Shown piece by piece: positions 22,175 to 30,197 of a stretch of DNA of 33,238 bases (position 1 is the first letter of the stretch; every line of letters begins with the position of its first letter). Source of the DNA: CAZGMJ01 sp964526785 (GTDB lineage Bacteria > Planctomycetota > Phycisphaerae > Sedimentisphaerales > Anaerobacaceae); contig CAZGMJ010000053.1 in the NCBI GenBank assembly GCA_964526785.1, positions 1 to 33,238 of the forward strand, written 5' to 3'. The notes under the pieces are model-generated. The model did not search any database. It saw nothing but the letters and a program-made list of their open reading frames with translations, and had not been told where the DNA came from. The translations under genes and the position numbers were made by a program.

Positions 22175-23437
22175 TTAATCAGCCGCCGGCTTGAGAATCG
22201 CGATGTCCCTGAACATCACCTCCATATCCTGTCCGCCATGCAATTGAAGCCCCAGGCGGCCGTGCGTTCTGCCCGGATCATTCTTCAGTTCAGCGGTTTT
22301 GTATTCGTTTACGTGTACGACGATCCATCGGCCGTGTGCGGATACAGTCATTTCGTTCCATTGGCCCGGCCTGAACCACTTGCGGACGTCCTCGGGCTTG
22401 GGCTGTACGACCCACGCTCTGCCGGCAGTTTCGTACAGGCCGCCCACATCGTGCGTACTGTCTATCTCAGCCTGGAATCCGTGCACGCCAACCGCACCGT
22501 CCACCTTTTCGGCCCGAAAGTACAGGCCGCTGTTCCCTTCGACGGCCTTGAATTGCAATTTGACGACAAAGTCCTCGTACCGATCATCGCTGATCAGCAA
22601 TCCATGGCGACGATCGCCGGCGGTATTCGAACCGACGATCGTTCCGTCCTGTACCTGCCATCGGCCGCCGGGAAGCGTGTGCCAGCCGTCGAGGTTCTCG
22701 CCGTTGAACAGCGGCTGCCATACATGAGCGCCCAGATCGCGAATGCGAATGTTGGTCCATCGCACATGGGCCGGTTTCGGGCCTCGATAGCTGTGCACCT
22801 GCAGACCGATGAAACCGCTCAGGTCGGTGGCGTCTCTGAAATCCGCACAGGCCACGCCATTGACCCAGGTCCTGATGCGATCGCCGATGCATACGATGCG
22901 ATACCTGTTCCATTGATCGGCGCGATATGCGTTGCCTGCAGCGGGGCTCTGTCGTGCATCGTAGAGCCACATGGCCTTGCGCGCCTCGTCCCAGATGCCG
23001 CCTGAAGCGCCGCCGGCGCCGGCGATCTCAACCTGATAGCCGTACACCGTTCCCGCCTTGCGCAGGCGTTCGACCCGCCTGCCATTGCGATACATGACCG
23101 TATTGGTGTCCCGCTCGTATGCATGGCTGCGGATTTGGATTCCCGAATTCAGTTCGGGATCGCACTTGAAGTCGAGTTCGAGTTCGAAGTTTCCGTAGGG
23201 CTTCTTGGTACAGAGGAAGGTGTTGGGGCTGCCCTGGACGGTTGTGCCCACGATGACGCCGTCTTCGACGTCATACCGCGCCGAGCCTCCGCGTACCTGC
23301 CACGCATCGAGGCTTTTTCCGTCGAAGAGGTATTCCCACGGCGCTTCGGCTCGATTGGGCTCGCCGCACGCGGACAGTCCGCCGACAACAAGCGCTAATA
23401 CAATCGCACTATGTACAGCTTTGCCAATGCGTTTCAT
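22175..23437 (-). CDS. Lipoprotein with two DUF1080 (3-keto-glycoside hydrolase-like) domains
   Basis: 420 residues. Start at 23437 with AGGA about 10 bases upstream. The signal ends in a lipobox, GGLSAC, with Cys24 the likely lipidated residue. Two homologous domains follow. Domain 1 at about 34-233 has WEYLFDGKSLDAWQVRGGSARYDVEDGVIVG, ELDFKCDPELNSGIQIRS and GIWDEAR. Domain 2 at about 238-416 has WQPLFNGENLDGWHTLPGGRWQVQDGTIVG, LQFKAVEGNSGLYFR, GFQAEID and GGLYETAGRAWV. Both keep the FDG/FNG-LDGW opening and the NSG-I-R strand typical of DUF1080. Members of this family have been reported to cleave 3-keto-disaccharides and 3-keto-glycosides. The Gfo/Idh/MocA oxidoreductase 107 bases upstream could make the 3-keto substrate. 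The two domains differ enough to suggest separate specificities. Confidence 0.88.
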   Translation of the reverse strand: MKRIGKAVHSAIVLALVVGGLSACGEPNRAEAPWEYLFDGKSLDAWQVRGGSARYDVEDGVIVGTTVQGSPNTFLCTKKPYGNFELELDFKCDPELNSGIQIRSHAYERDTNTVMYRNGRRVERLRKAGTVYGYQVEIAGAGGASGGIWDEARKAMWLYDARQSPAAGNAYRADQWNRYRIVCIGDRIRTWVNGVACADFRDATDLSGFIGLQVHSYRGPKPAHVRWTNIRIRDLGAHVWQPLFNGENLDGWHTLPGGRWQVQDGTIVGSNTAGDRRHGLLISDDRYEDFVVKLQFKAVEGNSGLYFRAEKVDGAVGVHGFQAEIDSTHDVGGLYETAGRAWVVQPKPEDVRKWFRPGQWNEMTVSAHGRWIVVHVNEYKTAELKNDPGRTHGRLGLQLHGGQDMEVMFRDIAILKPAAD

Positions 23438-23544
23438 CTTTTCCTATCCTTTGCAATTCTGCTTTTCTGGTTTGTCGCAGCAGGTCCAGGACTCAAGCTC
23501 AGGACCAGGCAATTCGGCTGCCTTCGGCATCGAAGCAACAACCA

Positions 23545-24843
23545 TCAAACAAGCTGCGTTCTACCGGGCATTGCCACGGGTCTCAACTCGATGTCGCCGA
23601 ACGCGTATTTATCCGGACTGAGGTCCAGTTTGGATGCATTAAGGGCCCAGTCCCATTTGAGGGCACGGCCTGTGTACGCACTCATCCGACCCATGATCGC
23701 AGTGAGAGAACTCTCGGCGATTCGCTTTCCCTCGTTTAGTCGCTGACCGTTACGAATCGCTGCAATCTGATCGGCGTGCTGTTTCAGAACCGGGCTCGGA
23801 CTGGGCCCATCATATGTAAAGGGATTGTCTCCCGTGATCATCGTATTGGCGAAGTCCATGTACGCGCGTCCCTTGGTGCCCACGAACCACTGGTCGTTGC
23901 GGAAGGTAATCTTGTCAATCTGCGCTCCCATGTACTCGACGCGAACTCCGCCGGGGTACTCGTACTCGACGGACATATGGTCGTAGACGTTGCCGAACTG
24001 CGGCTCGGTGCGGACCTGTCTGCCTCCGAGACCGGTGCACTTGACCGGATGCGCACCGAACGCCCAATTGACCAGATCGAGGTTGTGAACGTGCATCTCG
24101 GCAATGAAATCCCCGGACAGCCAGGTCACGAACAGCCACCTTCGCAGATGCCATTCCATCTGCGACCAGTCCGCCTGCGGCTTCGGTCCCCAGTTGGTCA
24201 TACCACCGCCCAGCCGCACGCATTGGCCCGATACAAGTTCGCCGATGGCGCCGTCGTGCAGACGCTGCATGCCGGCCACCAGGTGTGCGATGCGGCGCAT
24301 CTGCGTGCCCGCGACAAAGGTCAGTTTCTTCTGGTCGATTATTTCTGCTGAGGCCATAACCGACCGAACACCCACCGGATCGACCGCAACGGGCTTTTCC
24401 GCGAAGATGTGCTTGCCCGCTTTGACTGCCTCAGCGATGTGCATCGGCCGGAAATGCGGCGGGGTCGTCAGGATCACCAGATCAACATCATCTCGGGCGA
24501 GAAGCTTCTTATAGGCATCCCAGCCGACAAAACACGCCTCATTCGCAACCTTCACCTTGTCGCCCAGCCTCTGCGTCAGGGTCGTTCTAGCCTCTTCGAG
24601 CCGATCCTGGAATAGATCGGCCATCGCCACCAACTCAACATTCTCTGCGGCCCTGAGGCAGTTAGTCGCATCATATGTACCCCTGCCTCCGCAGCCAATC
24701 ACACCAACGCGAACCACATCCGATCCGGCCGCGAAGATTCGACCGGCCCCCACTCCGAATACGGCCGCTCCCAGTGCCGCCGAACGCTTGACGAATTGTC
24801 TGCGATCAATCTGGTTGCCTGACGGTTTCTTTCGACGTGCCAT
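23545..24843 (-). CDS. Tat-exported Gfo/Idh/MocA family oxidoreductase
   Basis: 432 residues. Start at 24843 with AAAGGAT 5-10 bases upstream. The N-terminus is a Tat signal: DRRQFVKRSAALGAAVFGVGAG (RR at 14-15), so the protein is folded with its cofactor before export. The Rossmann fold follows: VRVGVIGCGGRG (45-55), LVAMADLFQDR, LVILTTPPHFRP, and the family's EKP motif at 149-151 (HIFAEKPVA). The C-terminal sheet domain has GDFIAEMHVHNLDLVNWAFGAHPVKCTGLGG, whose Glu and His residues lie where the family's catalytic His/Lys site usually is. Planctomycetes encode many such exported dehydrogenases, and some oxidise sugars at C3. Placement just before a DUF1080 hydrolase supports that role here, as inference. 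Confidence 0.9.
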   Translation of the reverse strand: MARRKKPSGNQIDRRQFVKRSAALGAAVFGVGAGRIFAAGSDVVRVGVIGCGGRGTYDATNCLRAAENVELVAMADLFQDRLEEARTTLTQRLGDKVKVANEACFVGWDAYKKLLARDDVDLVILTTPPHFRPMHIAEAVKAGKHIFAEKPVAVDPVGVRSVMASAEIIDQKKLTFVAGTQMRRIAHLVAGMQRLHDGAIGELVSGQCVRLGGGMTNWGPKPQADWSQMEWHLRRWLFVTWLSGDFIAEMHVHNLDLVNWAFGAHPVKCTGLGGRQVRTEPQFGNVYDHMSVEYEYPGGVRVEYMGAQIDKITFRNDQWFVGTKGRAYMDFANTMITGDNPFTYDGPSPSPVLKQHADQIAAIRNGQRLNEGKRIAESSLTAIMGRMSAYTGRALKWDWALNASKLDLSPDKYAFGDIELRPVAMPGRTQLV

Positions 24844-24941
24844 AGGTATCCTTTCGACTTGCCCACCTGCGGTGGTCCGGTGCGAACTTCTGCAGGATCA
24901 CCTGCCTGCGAGGGGCCTCGACCTGCCCATCAGTATGCACA

Positions 24942-24970
24942 AACGTACTTTCTCAGGGCGTGGGCGTCAA
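24942..24970 (-). promoter_or_regulatory. Candidate promoter for the oxidoreductase-DUF1080-ispH run
   Basis: On the minus strand TTGACG (24965-24970) and a weak TACGTT (24942-24947) are 17 bases apart. Predicted leader is about 92 bases. Confidence 0.4.
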
Positions 24971-25228
24971 GTGCAATCGGCGGGCGCGGCAAGACGGTTT
25001 TTGCAGCAGTCGCACCCAAGCGAAACATCGCGACGTCCGATAGTAATAGCGCTGACAGGTTTGGCACGCTACATATTTGTAGCCGACCGACTTGCAGCGG
25101 CCGATAAAACAAGCGCTGTTTGCCCTGTTGAGAATTGTATCTTGACAGTCGTCTTATAATGTGTTAGCCTGCTATTAGTATTTGTGGTTGTTCGATTAAG
25201 ATTATTGAACGCTTTTGAGGGGCCACGG
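24971..25228 (+). other. Divergent intergenic region with a -10-like element
   Basis: A perfect TATAAT lies at 25155-25160, about 69 bases before the lipoprotein start. A TTGACA at 25142 is only 7 bases from it and cannot be its -35 partner. No other clear element or gene is visible. Confidence 0.3.
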
Positions 25229-25651
25229 ATGAAAAAGGGGTTGTTGATTGGCTTTTTGACGTTTTCTATTGTTGCAGGGATTGGTTGCTCTTCCACTTCT
25301 CCCGAGAGTATCGCGGCGAAGGATACACAGAATCAGGCCTGGAGCGTGGAACGCACGATTTGGGAGATTAACGCGGTTTCGCGCATGTCTTTCGACGAGG
25401 ACCGGCAACGAGCCCTAAGGGAAATTGCGCGACGTGCACCGTTGGACGAGCGGGTGCAGACACATCTGATCAAGGCGGTGTTTGACCATCTCGCATTCGA
25501 GGCGGCCAAAGAAGATGTCCTGCTGACTCTGATAAGAAACCCGGGCTTCAACGGCGCCGGCCGAGAGGCCATCCTCGGACGTATCCATCTGATGGCATTC
25601 GAGAATGACAAGCAAGAGATTCTCGAAGCCCTTTATCAACGGAAGATCTGA
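25229..25651 (+). CDS. Small helical lipoprotein of unknown function
   Basis: 140 residues. The ATG at 25229 has GAGGGG about 8 bases upstream and opens a short lipoprotein-type signal (KKGLLIGFLTFSIVAGIGCSS); the GTG at 25184 would disrupt it. The lipobox AGIGC is slightly unusual at -3. The mature part is mostly alpha-helical with many Arg and Glu residues (RQRALREIARRAPLDERVQTHLIKAVFDHLAFEAAKEDVLLTLI). Its spacing of short helices resembles HEAT- or TPR-like packing, but no family is recognised. Genes of this size and character often encode planctomycete periplasmic proteins. It stands alone between divergent and co-directional neighbours. Confidence 0.7.
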   Translation: MKKGLLIGFLTFSIVAGIGCSSTSPESIAAKDTQNQAWSVERTIWEINAVSRMSFDEDRQRALREIARRAPLDERVQTHLIKAVFDHLAFEAAKEDVLLTLIRNPGFNGAGREAILGRIHLMAFENDKQEILEALYQRKI

Positions 25652-25779
25652 AGCGTCGTTCCATTGTCCGCAGGCCGGCGGCTTTGTGAGTTACTGCGCG
25701 CCAAATCCTAGTGCGCCTTTTGTACAGATCGCGCTATTGTGCATTGTCCGAGGCGTCAGTTCCCACCCACCGTTTATCC

Positions 25780-25808
25780 TTTCCATTCTCCTCATAGCCC
25801 TGTAGAAT
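25780..25808 (+). promoter_or_regulatory. Candidate promoter for the rubrerythrin-like gene
   Basis: TTTCCA (25780-25785) and TAGAAT (25803-25808) are 17 bases apart. Predicted +1 is near 25815, a 72-base leader. Confidence 0.35.
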
Positions 25809-25886
25809 CCTTCCTGTGTATCGTCGGTGCGCGATCGTATGCGCACGATTGAAGATAGAGACCAAGCAGGACGGTGAGGCCCGGAT

Positions 25887-26345
25887 ATGCAACAGCAGTT
25901 TTCCTCCATACAGGAAATACTCGATTTTGCCATTGAACGAGAGGATGAAGCGCAACTGTTCTACCTTGACCTGGCTCAAAAGGCCAAGAGCCCGGTTATC
26001 CGGGATTTGTTGGAGGGTTTCGCGGCTGAGGAGATGGGCCACAAGCTCAAACTCCAGGCAGTCGAGGCGGGAGAATTCGGGCTGAATCCTGATGAGGATA
26101 TCCCGGAGATGAACGTCACCGATTACGTTACCGATGTCGAACCGAGCGACGAGATGACGTATGCCGAAGCCCTCGTTGTTGCCATGAAGCGTGAGAAGGC
26201 TGCCTACCGGCTCTATGTTGACCTGGCCGGGGCGGCCCAGGCAGCGCAACTGACCGATATGCTGCTGGGGCTTGCCAATGAAGAGGCAAAACACAAACTT
26301 CGTTTCGAACTGGAATACGATCGCCATACGGGCGGCGGGTTCTAA
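25887..26345 (+). CDS. Rubrerythrin-like ferritin-fold diiron protein
   Basis: 152 residues forming the four-helix ferritin-like bundle. Diiron ligand pattern: Glu in AIEREDEAQLFYLDLA (helix 1), EEMGH (ExxH, helix 2), Glu in VVAMKREKAAYRLYVDLA (helix 3) and EEAKH (ExxH, helix 4). The internal symmetry of the two halves is clear. The C-terminal rubredoxin domain of classical rubrerythrin is absent; the protein ends DRHTGGGF. Such stand-alone proteins are linked to peroxide reduction or iron handling in anaerobes and microaerophiles, though the exact activity is not known. Start at 25887 after a GAGG-containing stretch. No obvious partner gene is adjacent. Confidence 0.88.
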   Translation: MQQQFSSIQEILDFAIEREDEAQLFYLDLAQKAKSPVIRDLLEGFAAEEMGHKLKLQAVEAGEFGLNPDEDIPEMNVTDYVTDVEPSDEMTYAEALVVAMKREKAAYRLYVDLAGAAQAAQLTDMLLGLANEEAKHKLRFELEYDRHTGGGF

Positions 26346-26358
26346 GGCGAAACGCGTG

Positions 26359-26387
26359 TTGACGGGCGACAAGAAGACGAGTATCGC
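26359..26387 (+). promoter_or_regulatory. Candidate promoter for the serine hydrolase/glycan locus
   Basis: TTGACG (26359-26364) and TATCGC (26382-26387) are 17 bases apart. The -35 box is good and the -10 box weak. Leader about 62 bases. Confidence 0.3.
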
Positions 26388-26455
26388 CAGGGCTCTCAAG
26401 AAAGTCGCGAGGACATAACGGTGTTAACCTGTAACAAGAAGAAGGAGGCCGGATC

Positions 26456-27535
26456 ATGCACTTTTCCAGATGGATCATTGTAACGATTGGTTGTATTCTG
26501 ACGCTTGTCATTGCTGTCGAAACGATTGCAGATGCGCAAGCGGTTTATCCAGACGGCAGGTGGGCCACTCGCAAGCCGGCGCAGGTCGCGCTCGACAGAG
26601 CCGGGCTCGACAAACTGCGCGATTATTCAGGGGGTTCGGGCTGCATCGTCCGCCACGGCTATATGGTCTACACATGGGGCGATGCCGGCAGGCGCAAGGA
26701 CGTGGCTTCCGCGTGCAAGCCTCTGTATACGCACTTTCTGCTCAAGGCCATCCAGGACGGCAAGCTGCCCGATGCGAATCAGCCTATTGTCAAGTACCAG
26801 CCCGGTCTCAGGAAGCTCAATCCCGATCTCGGCTACAAGGACCGCGAGATAACCTGGCGCCACCTGGCCAATCAGATATCGTGTTACGGTGTGCGCGAAA
26901 GGCCCGGCCGGGCATACGATTACAGCGACTACAACATGGCACTGTTTTTCGACACACTAATGCTGAAAGTGTACGGGGTCACCTGGAAGACAGTGGATGC
27001 CGAGGTGTTGCATCCGATGCTCGCGGACATCCTGCAATGCCAGGACAATCCCACCTTCATGGCTTTCGGCACAGGCAATCGTCCCGGCCGGCTTGGCATC
27101 AGTCCGCGGGATTTCGCACGATTCGGTCTGCTGTATCTACGCAAGGGCAAATGGAAAGACCAGCAGATTATCAAGGCCGAATTGGTCAAGCTGGCCACCA
27201 CTTCGCCTGTGCCGCTGTCCGTGCCCAGAACCAAGGGGAAGAAGGCGCAGATGCTGCCCAAGCAGCGGTCCATCGGCGGCGGCAGCAATCAGTGCGACCA
27301 CAACGGCAGCTACAGTTATGCCTGGTGGATAAACGGCATTACTCGCGAAGGGCCGCGAAACTGGCCGGACGTTCCGGCTGACACGTTCGGCTGCTTCGGT
27401 CATGGAGATATCCGAGCGTGCGTGGTAATGCCCGCTCTGGACGCGGTGGTCTGCTGGAACGACAGCCGGATCAAGGGACGCGAAATGGTGAACAGGGCCC
27501 TGCGATTTGTGGTTGAGGCCGCAGAGAGCAATTAG
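26456..27535 (+). CDS. Exported beta-lactamase-family serine hydrolase
   Basis: 359 residues. A strong AAGGAGG site lies 7-8 bases before the ATG. Signal peptide about 1-28 (WIIVTIGCILTLVIAVETIADA). The serine beta-lactamase/penicillin-binding-protein fold is marked by SACK at 85-88 (SxxK: Ser85 nucleophile, Lys88 base). YDYSDYN at 154-160 is in the position of the YxN/YSN element, with Asp in place of Asn. GHGD near residue 321 is at the place of the KTG/HxG strand. EITWRHLANQISCYG is the class C-like ITIRHLLTHTSG segment, but the THTSG part is changed to NQISC. Family members include esterases and D-amino acid or lactone hydrolases; true beta-lactam activity is unlikely. It leads into two exported glycan-related genes, so a role in removing ester groups from polysaccharide is possible. 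Confidence 0.85.
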   Translation: MHFSRWIIVTIGCILTLVIAVETIADAQAVYPDGRWATRKPAQVALDRAGLDKLRDYSGGSGCIVRHGYMVYTWGDAGRRKDVASACKPLYTHFLLKAIQDGKLPDANQPIVKYQPGLRKLNPDLGYKDREITWRHLANQISCYGVRERPGRAYDYSDYNMALFFDTLMLKVYGVTWKTVDAEVLHPMLADILQCQDNPTFMAFGTGNRPGRLGISPRDFARFGLLYLRKGKWKDQQIIKAELVKLATTSPVPLSVPRTKGKKAQMLPKQRSIGGGSNQCDHNGSYSYAWWINGITREGPRNWPDVPADTFGCFGHGDIRACVVMPALDAVVCWNDSRIKGREMVNRALRFVVEAAESN

Positions 27536-27594
27536 CCAAATCAGCACCGGGGCATGCTGCAGACAAATCAATGAAATCATCTGTGAGGAAAACC

Positions 27595-30105
27595 ATGTTT
27601 GCACGACGTATGCAGTCCGTCTCCGTCGTATTGTTGTTGACAGCCATAATGCAGTTGGCCGCGTCATATTCAGCAGTGGCGGCATCGACCCCAAAAGCCG
27701 ACTACTGCGTGGCGCCAACGGGCAACGACGAAAACCCCGGCACGGTCGATCGCCCTTTCGCCACCATTCAGCGAGCGCGCGATGCGGTCCGCAAGGAGAT
27801 TGCTGATGGACTGAGCGACGATGTGCGTGTTGTGATTCGCAAAGGTGCCTATCGGCTGCCGGAAGGTCTGGTATTCGGTATTGAGGATTCGGCAGGACGC
27901 GAGCACAGCATCACGTATGCCGCATATCCCGGCGAGGTTCCGGTATTGATCGGCGGAGTTGCGGTCACAGGCTGGAAGCAGCACAGCGGACAGATCTACG
28001 TAGCCGAATTACCAAGAGGCGTCACCGGCAATCAATTGTTCGAAGGCGACCGGCGATTGACCCTGGCCCGCGCGCCGAACGAGGGCTACTTTCATCTGGC
28101 CGAGAGCGCAGAGGGATCAGACCGGTTGGCGTTTGTCTATCGGCCTGCGGATTTTGATCCGGCCGGCTGGGACATTTCCGAGGCAAGGGTCAACATCTGG
28201 CCCTACCACGACTGGTTCAACCACGAGTATCCAATCGAAGGGATCAACCGCAAGAAGCATATCGTGACTCTCGGGACGAACCGGCGCAGGCTCCGTCCGG
28301 ACAACCGCTACTACATCAAGAACGTGCTCGCACTGCTGGATGAACCGGGCGAATGCTGTATTTTCCTCAAGCAGCGAAAAGTGTATGTGTGGCCGCGAGA
28401 GGGCAGAAAGGGACTTGAGGAGATAACGCTTGCCACTGCAGATACTGTGATTCGGATCCAGGGCTGGAACGATCGGAACGTGCAAAACGTGCATTTCACG
28501 GGTCTGGACATCGGTATCTGCAAGGATGATGCAGTTGTGATCAATCGGGCTGAGAATTGTTCGGTACGGCGTTGCAAGATCGAGAATGCGGGTGTGACGG
28601 GAGTCGTCGTCAGCGATTACGCACAGCGGATTCGCATTGAGGACAACCTCATCCGCCGGCACGGCCAGCACGGCGTCTCGCTGACCGGCCGGGGCATCGG
28701 CCAGGCGAACGTCAATCATCACAACATCGTTCACAACAATCATATTCACCACTGCGGCCGGCTGATCGGCCACGGCTACGGCGTGCGCGTGCAGCAGAGC
28801 GGTCACAACCGCATCACGCACAACCACATTCATCACATGCCCCGCTACGGTACGACGATCAAGGGCAGCCGCTACGGAACGATCAAAGGCAGGATCGAAG
28901 GCATGACGTGGGAGAACCGATACGACTTCATGCACGGCCGGAACAACCTCTTCGCCTACAACGACATTCATCACACAAATCTCGACAGTCAGGATACCGG
29001 TGCGATGGAAAGCTGGGGCGCCGGGCGTGACAACACCTTCGATCACAATCTGATTCACGATACGGGCAACAGCGAATTCAACCTGCAAAGCGGCATCTAC
29101 CTCGACGACCAGGCCGACTATTTCACGATCACGAACAATATCATTTACGGCGTCCGCGGCACGAGCCATAACCAGTGCATATACGCCAAGGGAATCGGCA
29201 ATCGCGTCGAGAACAATATCCTCATCGGCAACGCTCTGTGCGACACGGGAATTCACTCCTTTTTTATGGCCGATGAGCGATGCGATCATCACCAGTATTT
29301 GCGGAATATCCTTTACTTCGCCGACACGCCGATGCCCGCCGATCATGGCAGTTTCGGCAGCGGGATAGGCAACCTGCACGAGAAAGGGACAACGGTCACG
29401 TGGCACGTCGATGCGCCGGCCGCCGACCGCTACAACATCTGGCTGCGTTATGCATGCGCGAATAAGCCGTACAACGTCGACCGCATGGACGGCCGTTTTG
29501 CTGTCTCGGCCGACGACGGCAAGAGCGTGACTCTCAACAACCTGCCTGATACGGGGGACTGGGGCAGGTATGAGTGGGCGAAGGCCGGTCAGATCGAGCT
29601 GGTCGCGGGCCTGCAGCAAATTCGTCTGGAAAACCTCAAAGGCGGCGGAATGAATCTCGATGCGCTGATTTTCTGCGCAGCAAAGGACTGGCGGCCCGAG
29701 GGCGTGATCCCGCCCGAGAGCCTGACGGATGCGCATGTGGTGACTGTTCAGGCGGAGAGTTTCACGAAGAAGAACGGCCGGACGCCCCCGTCCTACGCCT
29801 ACGGCTTTACCAACTGGAGCGACGACCGCGTCACCGCATCGGACTATAACGTATTCTACAAGCCCGACGGGAAAGTCTCGATCAAGGGAGGCCCCGCTGA
29901 CGGCTCGCTCGACAAGTGGCGTCAAATCCTCAACCAGAGGTTCGACCAGCACAGCATCGTGGCCGATCCGATGTTCGTGGATGTCGAGGCGCGGGACTTT
30001 CGGCTGCGGCCGGATTCGCCCGCCTTGAAACGGGGCTTCAAGCCCATCGACACAAGCGGCATCGGCCTGACCGACAACTTTCCCGCGCGATTCGAGCGTG
30101 AGTAA
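27595..30105 (+). CDS. Exported parallel beta-helix protein with embedded carbohydrate-binding-like domain
   Basis: 836 residues. The ATG at 27595 is preferred to 27571 because GAGGA lies just upstream and the signal peptide (SVSVVLLLTAIMQLAASYSAVAA) then starts near the N-terminus. The first mature segment (DYCVAPTGNDENPGTVDRPFATIQRARDAVR) is the classic opening of right-handed beta-helix lyase and hydrolase-like proteins. Helical coils rich in N-x-I-H repeats follow (NHHNIVHNNHIHHCGRL, HNRITHNHIHHMPRYG, NLFAYNDIHHTN, FDHNLIHDTG, ITNNIIYGVRG). At about 600-690 the coil is interrupted by a beta-sandwich like CBM6/CBM35 (TVTWHVDAPAADRYNIWLRYA, QIRLENLKGGGMNLDALIF). The helix ends with SIVADPMFVDVEARDFRLRPDSPAL. 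This fold is used by polysaccharide lyases, epimerases and glycosidases; the catalytic residues cannot be placed. Confidence 0.85.
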   Translation: MFARRMQSVSVVLLLTAIMQLAASYSAVAASTPKADYCVAPTGNDENPGTVDRPFATIQRARDAVRKEIADGLSDDVRVVIRKGAYRLPEGLVFGIEDSAGREHSITYAAYPGEVPVLIGGVAVTGWKQHSGQIYVAELPRGVTGNQLFEGDRRLTLARAPNEGYFHLAESAEGSDRLAFVYRPADFDPAGWDISEARVNIWPYHDWFNHEYPIEGINRKKHIVTLGTNRRRLRPDNRYYIKNVLALLDEPGECCIFLKQRKVYVWPREGRKGLEEITLATADTVIRIQGWNDRNVQNVHFTGLDIGICKDDAVVINRAENCSVRRCKIENAGVTGVVVSDYAQRIRIEDNLIRRHGQHGVSLTGRGIGQANVNHHNIVHNNHIHHCGRLIGHGYGVRVQQSGHNRITHNHIHHMPRYGTTIKGSRYGTIKGRIEGMTWENRYDFMHGRNNLFAYNDIHHTNLDSQDTGAMESWGAGRDNTFDHNLIHDTGNSEFNLQSGIYLDDQADYFTITNNIIYGVRGTSHNQCIYAKGIGNRVENNILIGNALCDTGIHSFFMADERCDHHQYLRNILYFADTPMPADHGSFGSGIGNLHEKGTTVTWHVDAPAADRYNIWLRYACANKPYNVDRMDGRFAVSADDGKSVTLNNLPDTGDWGRYEWAKAGQIELVAGLQQIRLENLKGGGMNLDALIFCAAKDWRPEGVIPPESLTDAHVVTVQAESFTKKNGRTPPSYAYGFTNWSDDRVTASDYNVFYKPDGKVSIKGGPADGSLDKWRQILNQRFDQHSIVADPMFVDVEARDFRLRPDSPALKRGFKPIDTSGIGLTDNFPARFERE

Positions 30106-30197
30106 CTGTTCAAGCCGGCATCGCACCGGTACAATAGATCCGGTTCGGCGGGTCCGCGCCGACCGCGACTCACGTTCCTGCTGAAAGGAGGTCGAGC

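Noticed and set aside
25142..25160. TTGACA and TATAAT close together
   Set aside because: Only 7 bases apart, so they cannot form one sigma-70 promoter; at most the TATAAT is a lone -10 element.
28117..30126. 669-codon open frame on the minus strand opposite the beta-helix gene
   Set aside because: It has no ribosome site or recognisable domain, and mirrors the GC-rich codon pattern of the real gene, which has a signal peptide and clear repeats.
30142..30164. GC-rich hairpin between the beta-helix and DUF5060 genes
   Set aside because: One bulge and no T-run; the genes have short spacing and look co-transcribed, so a terminator is unlikely.
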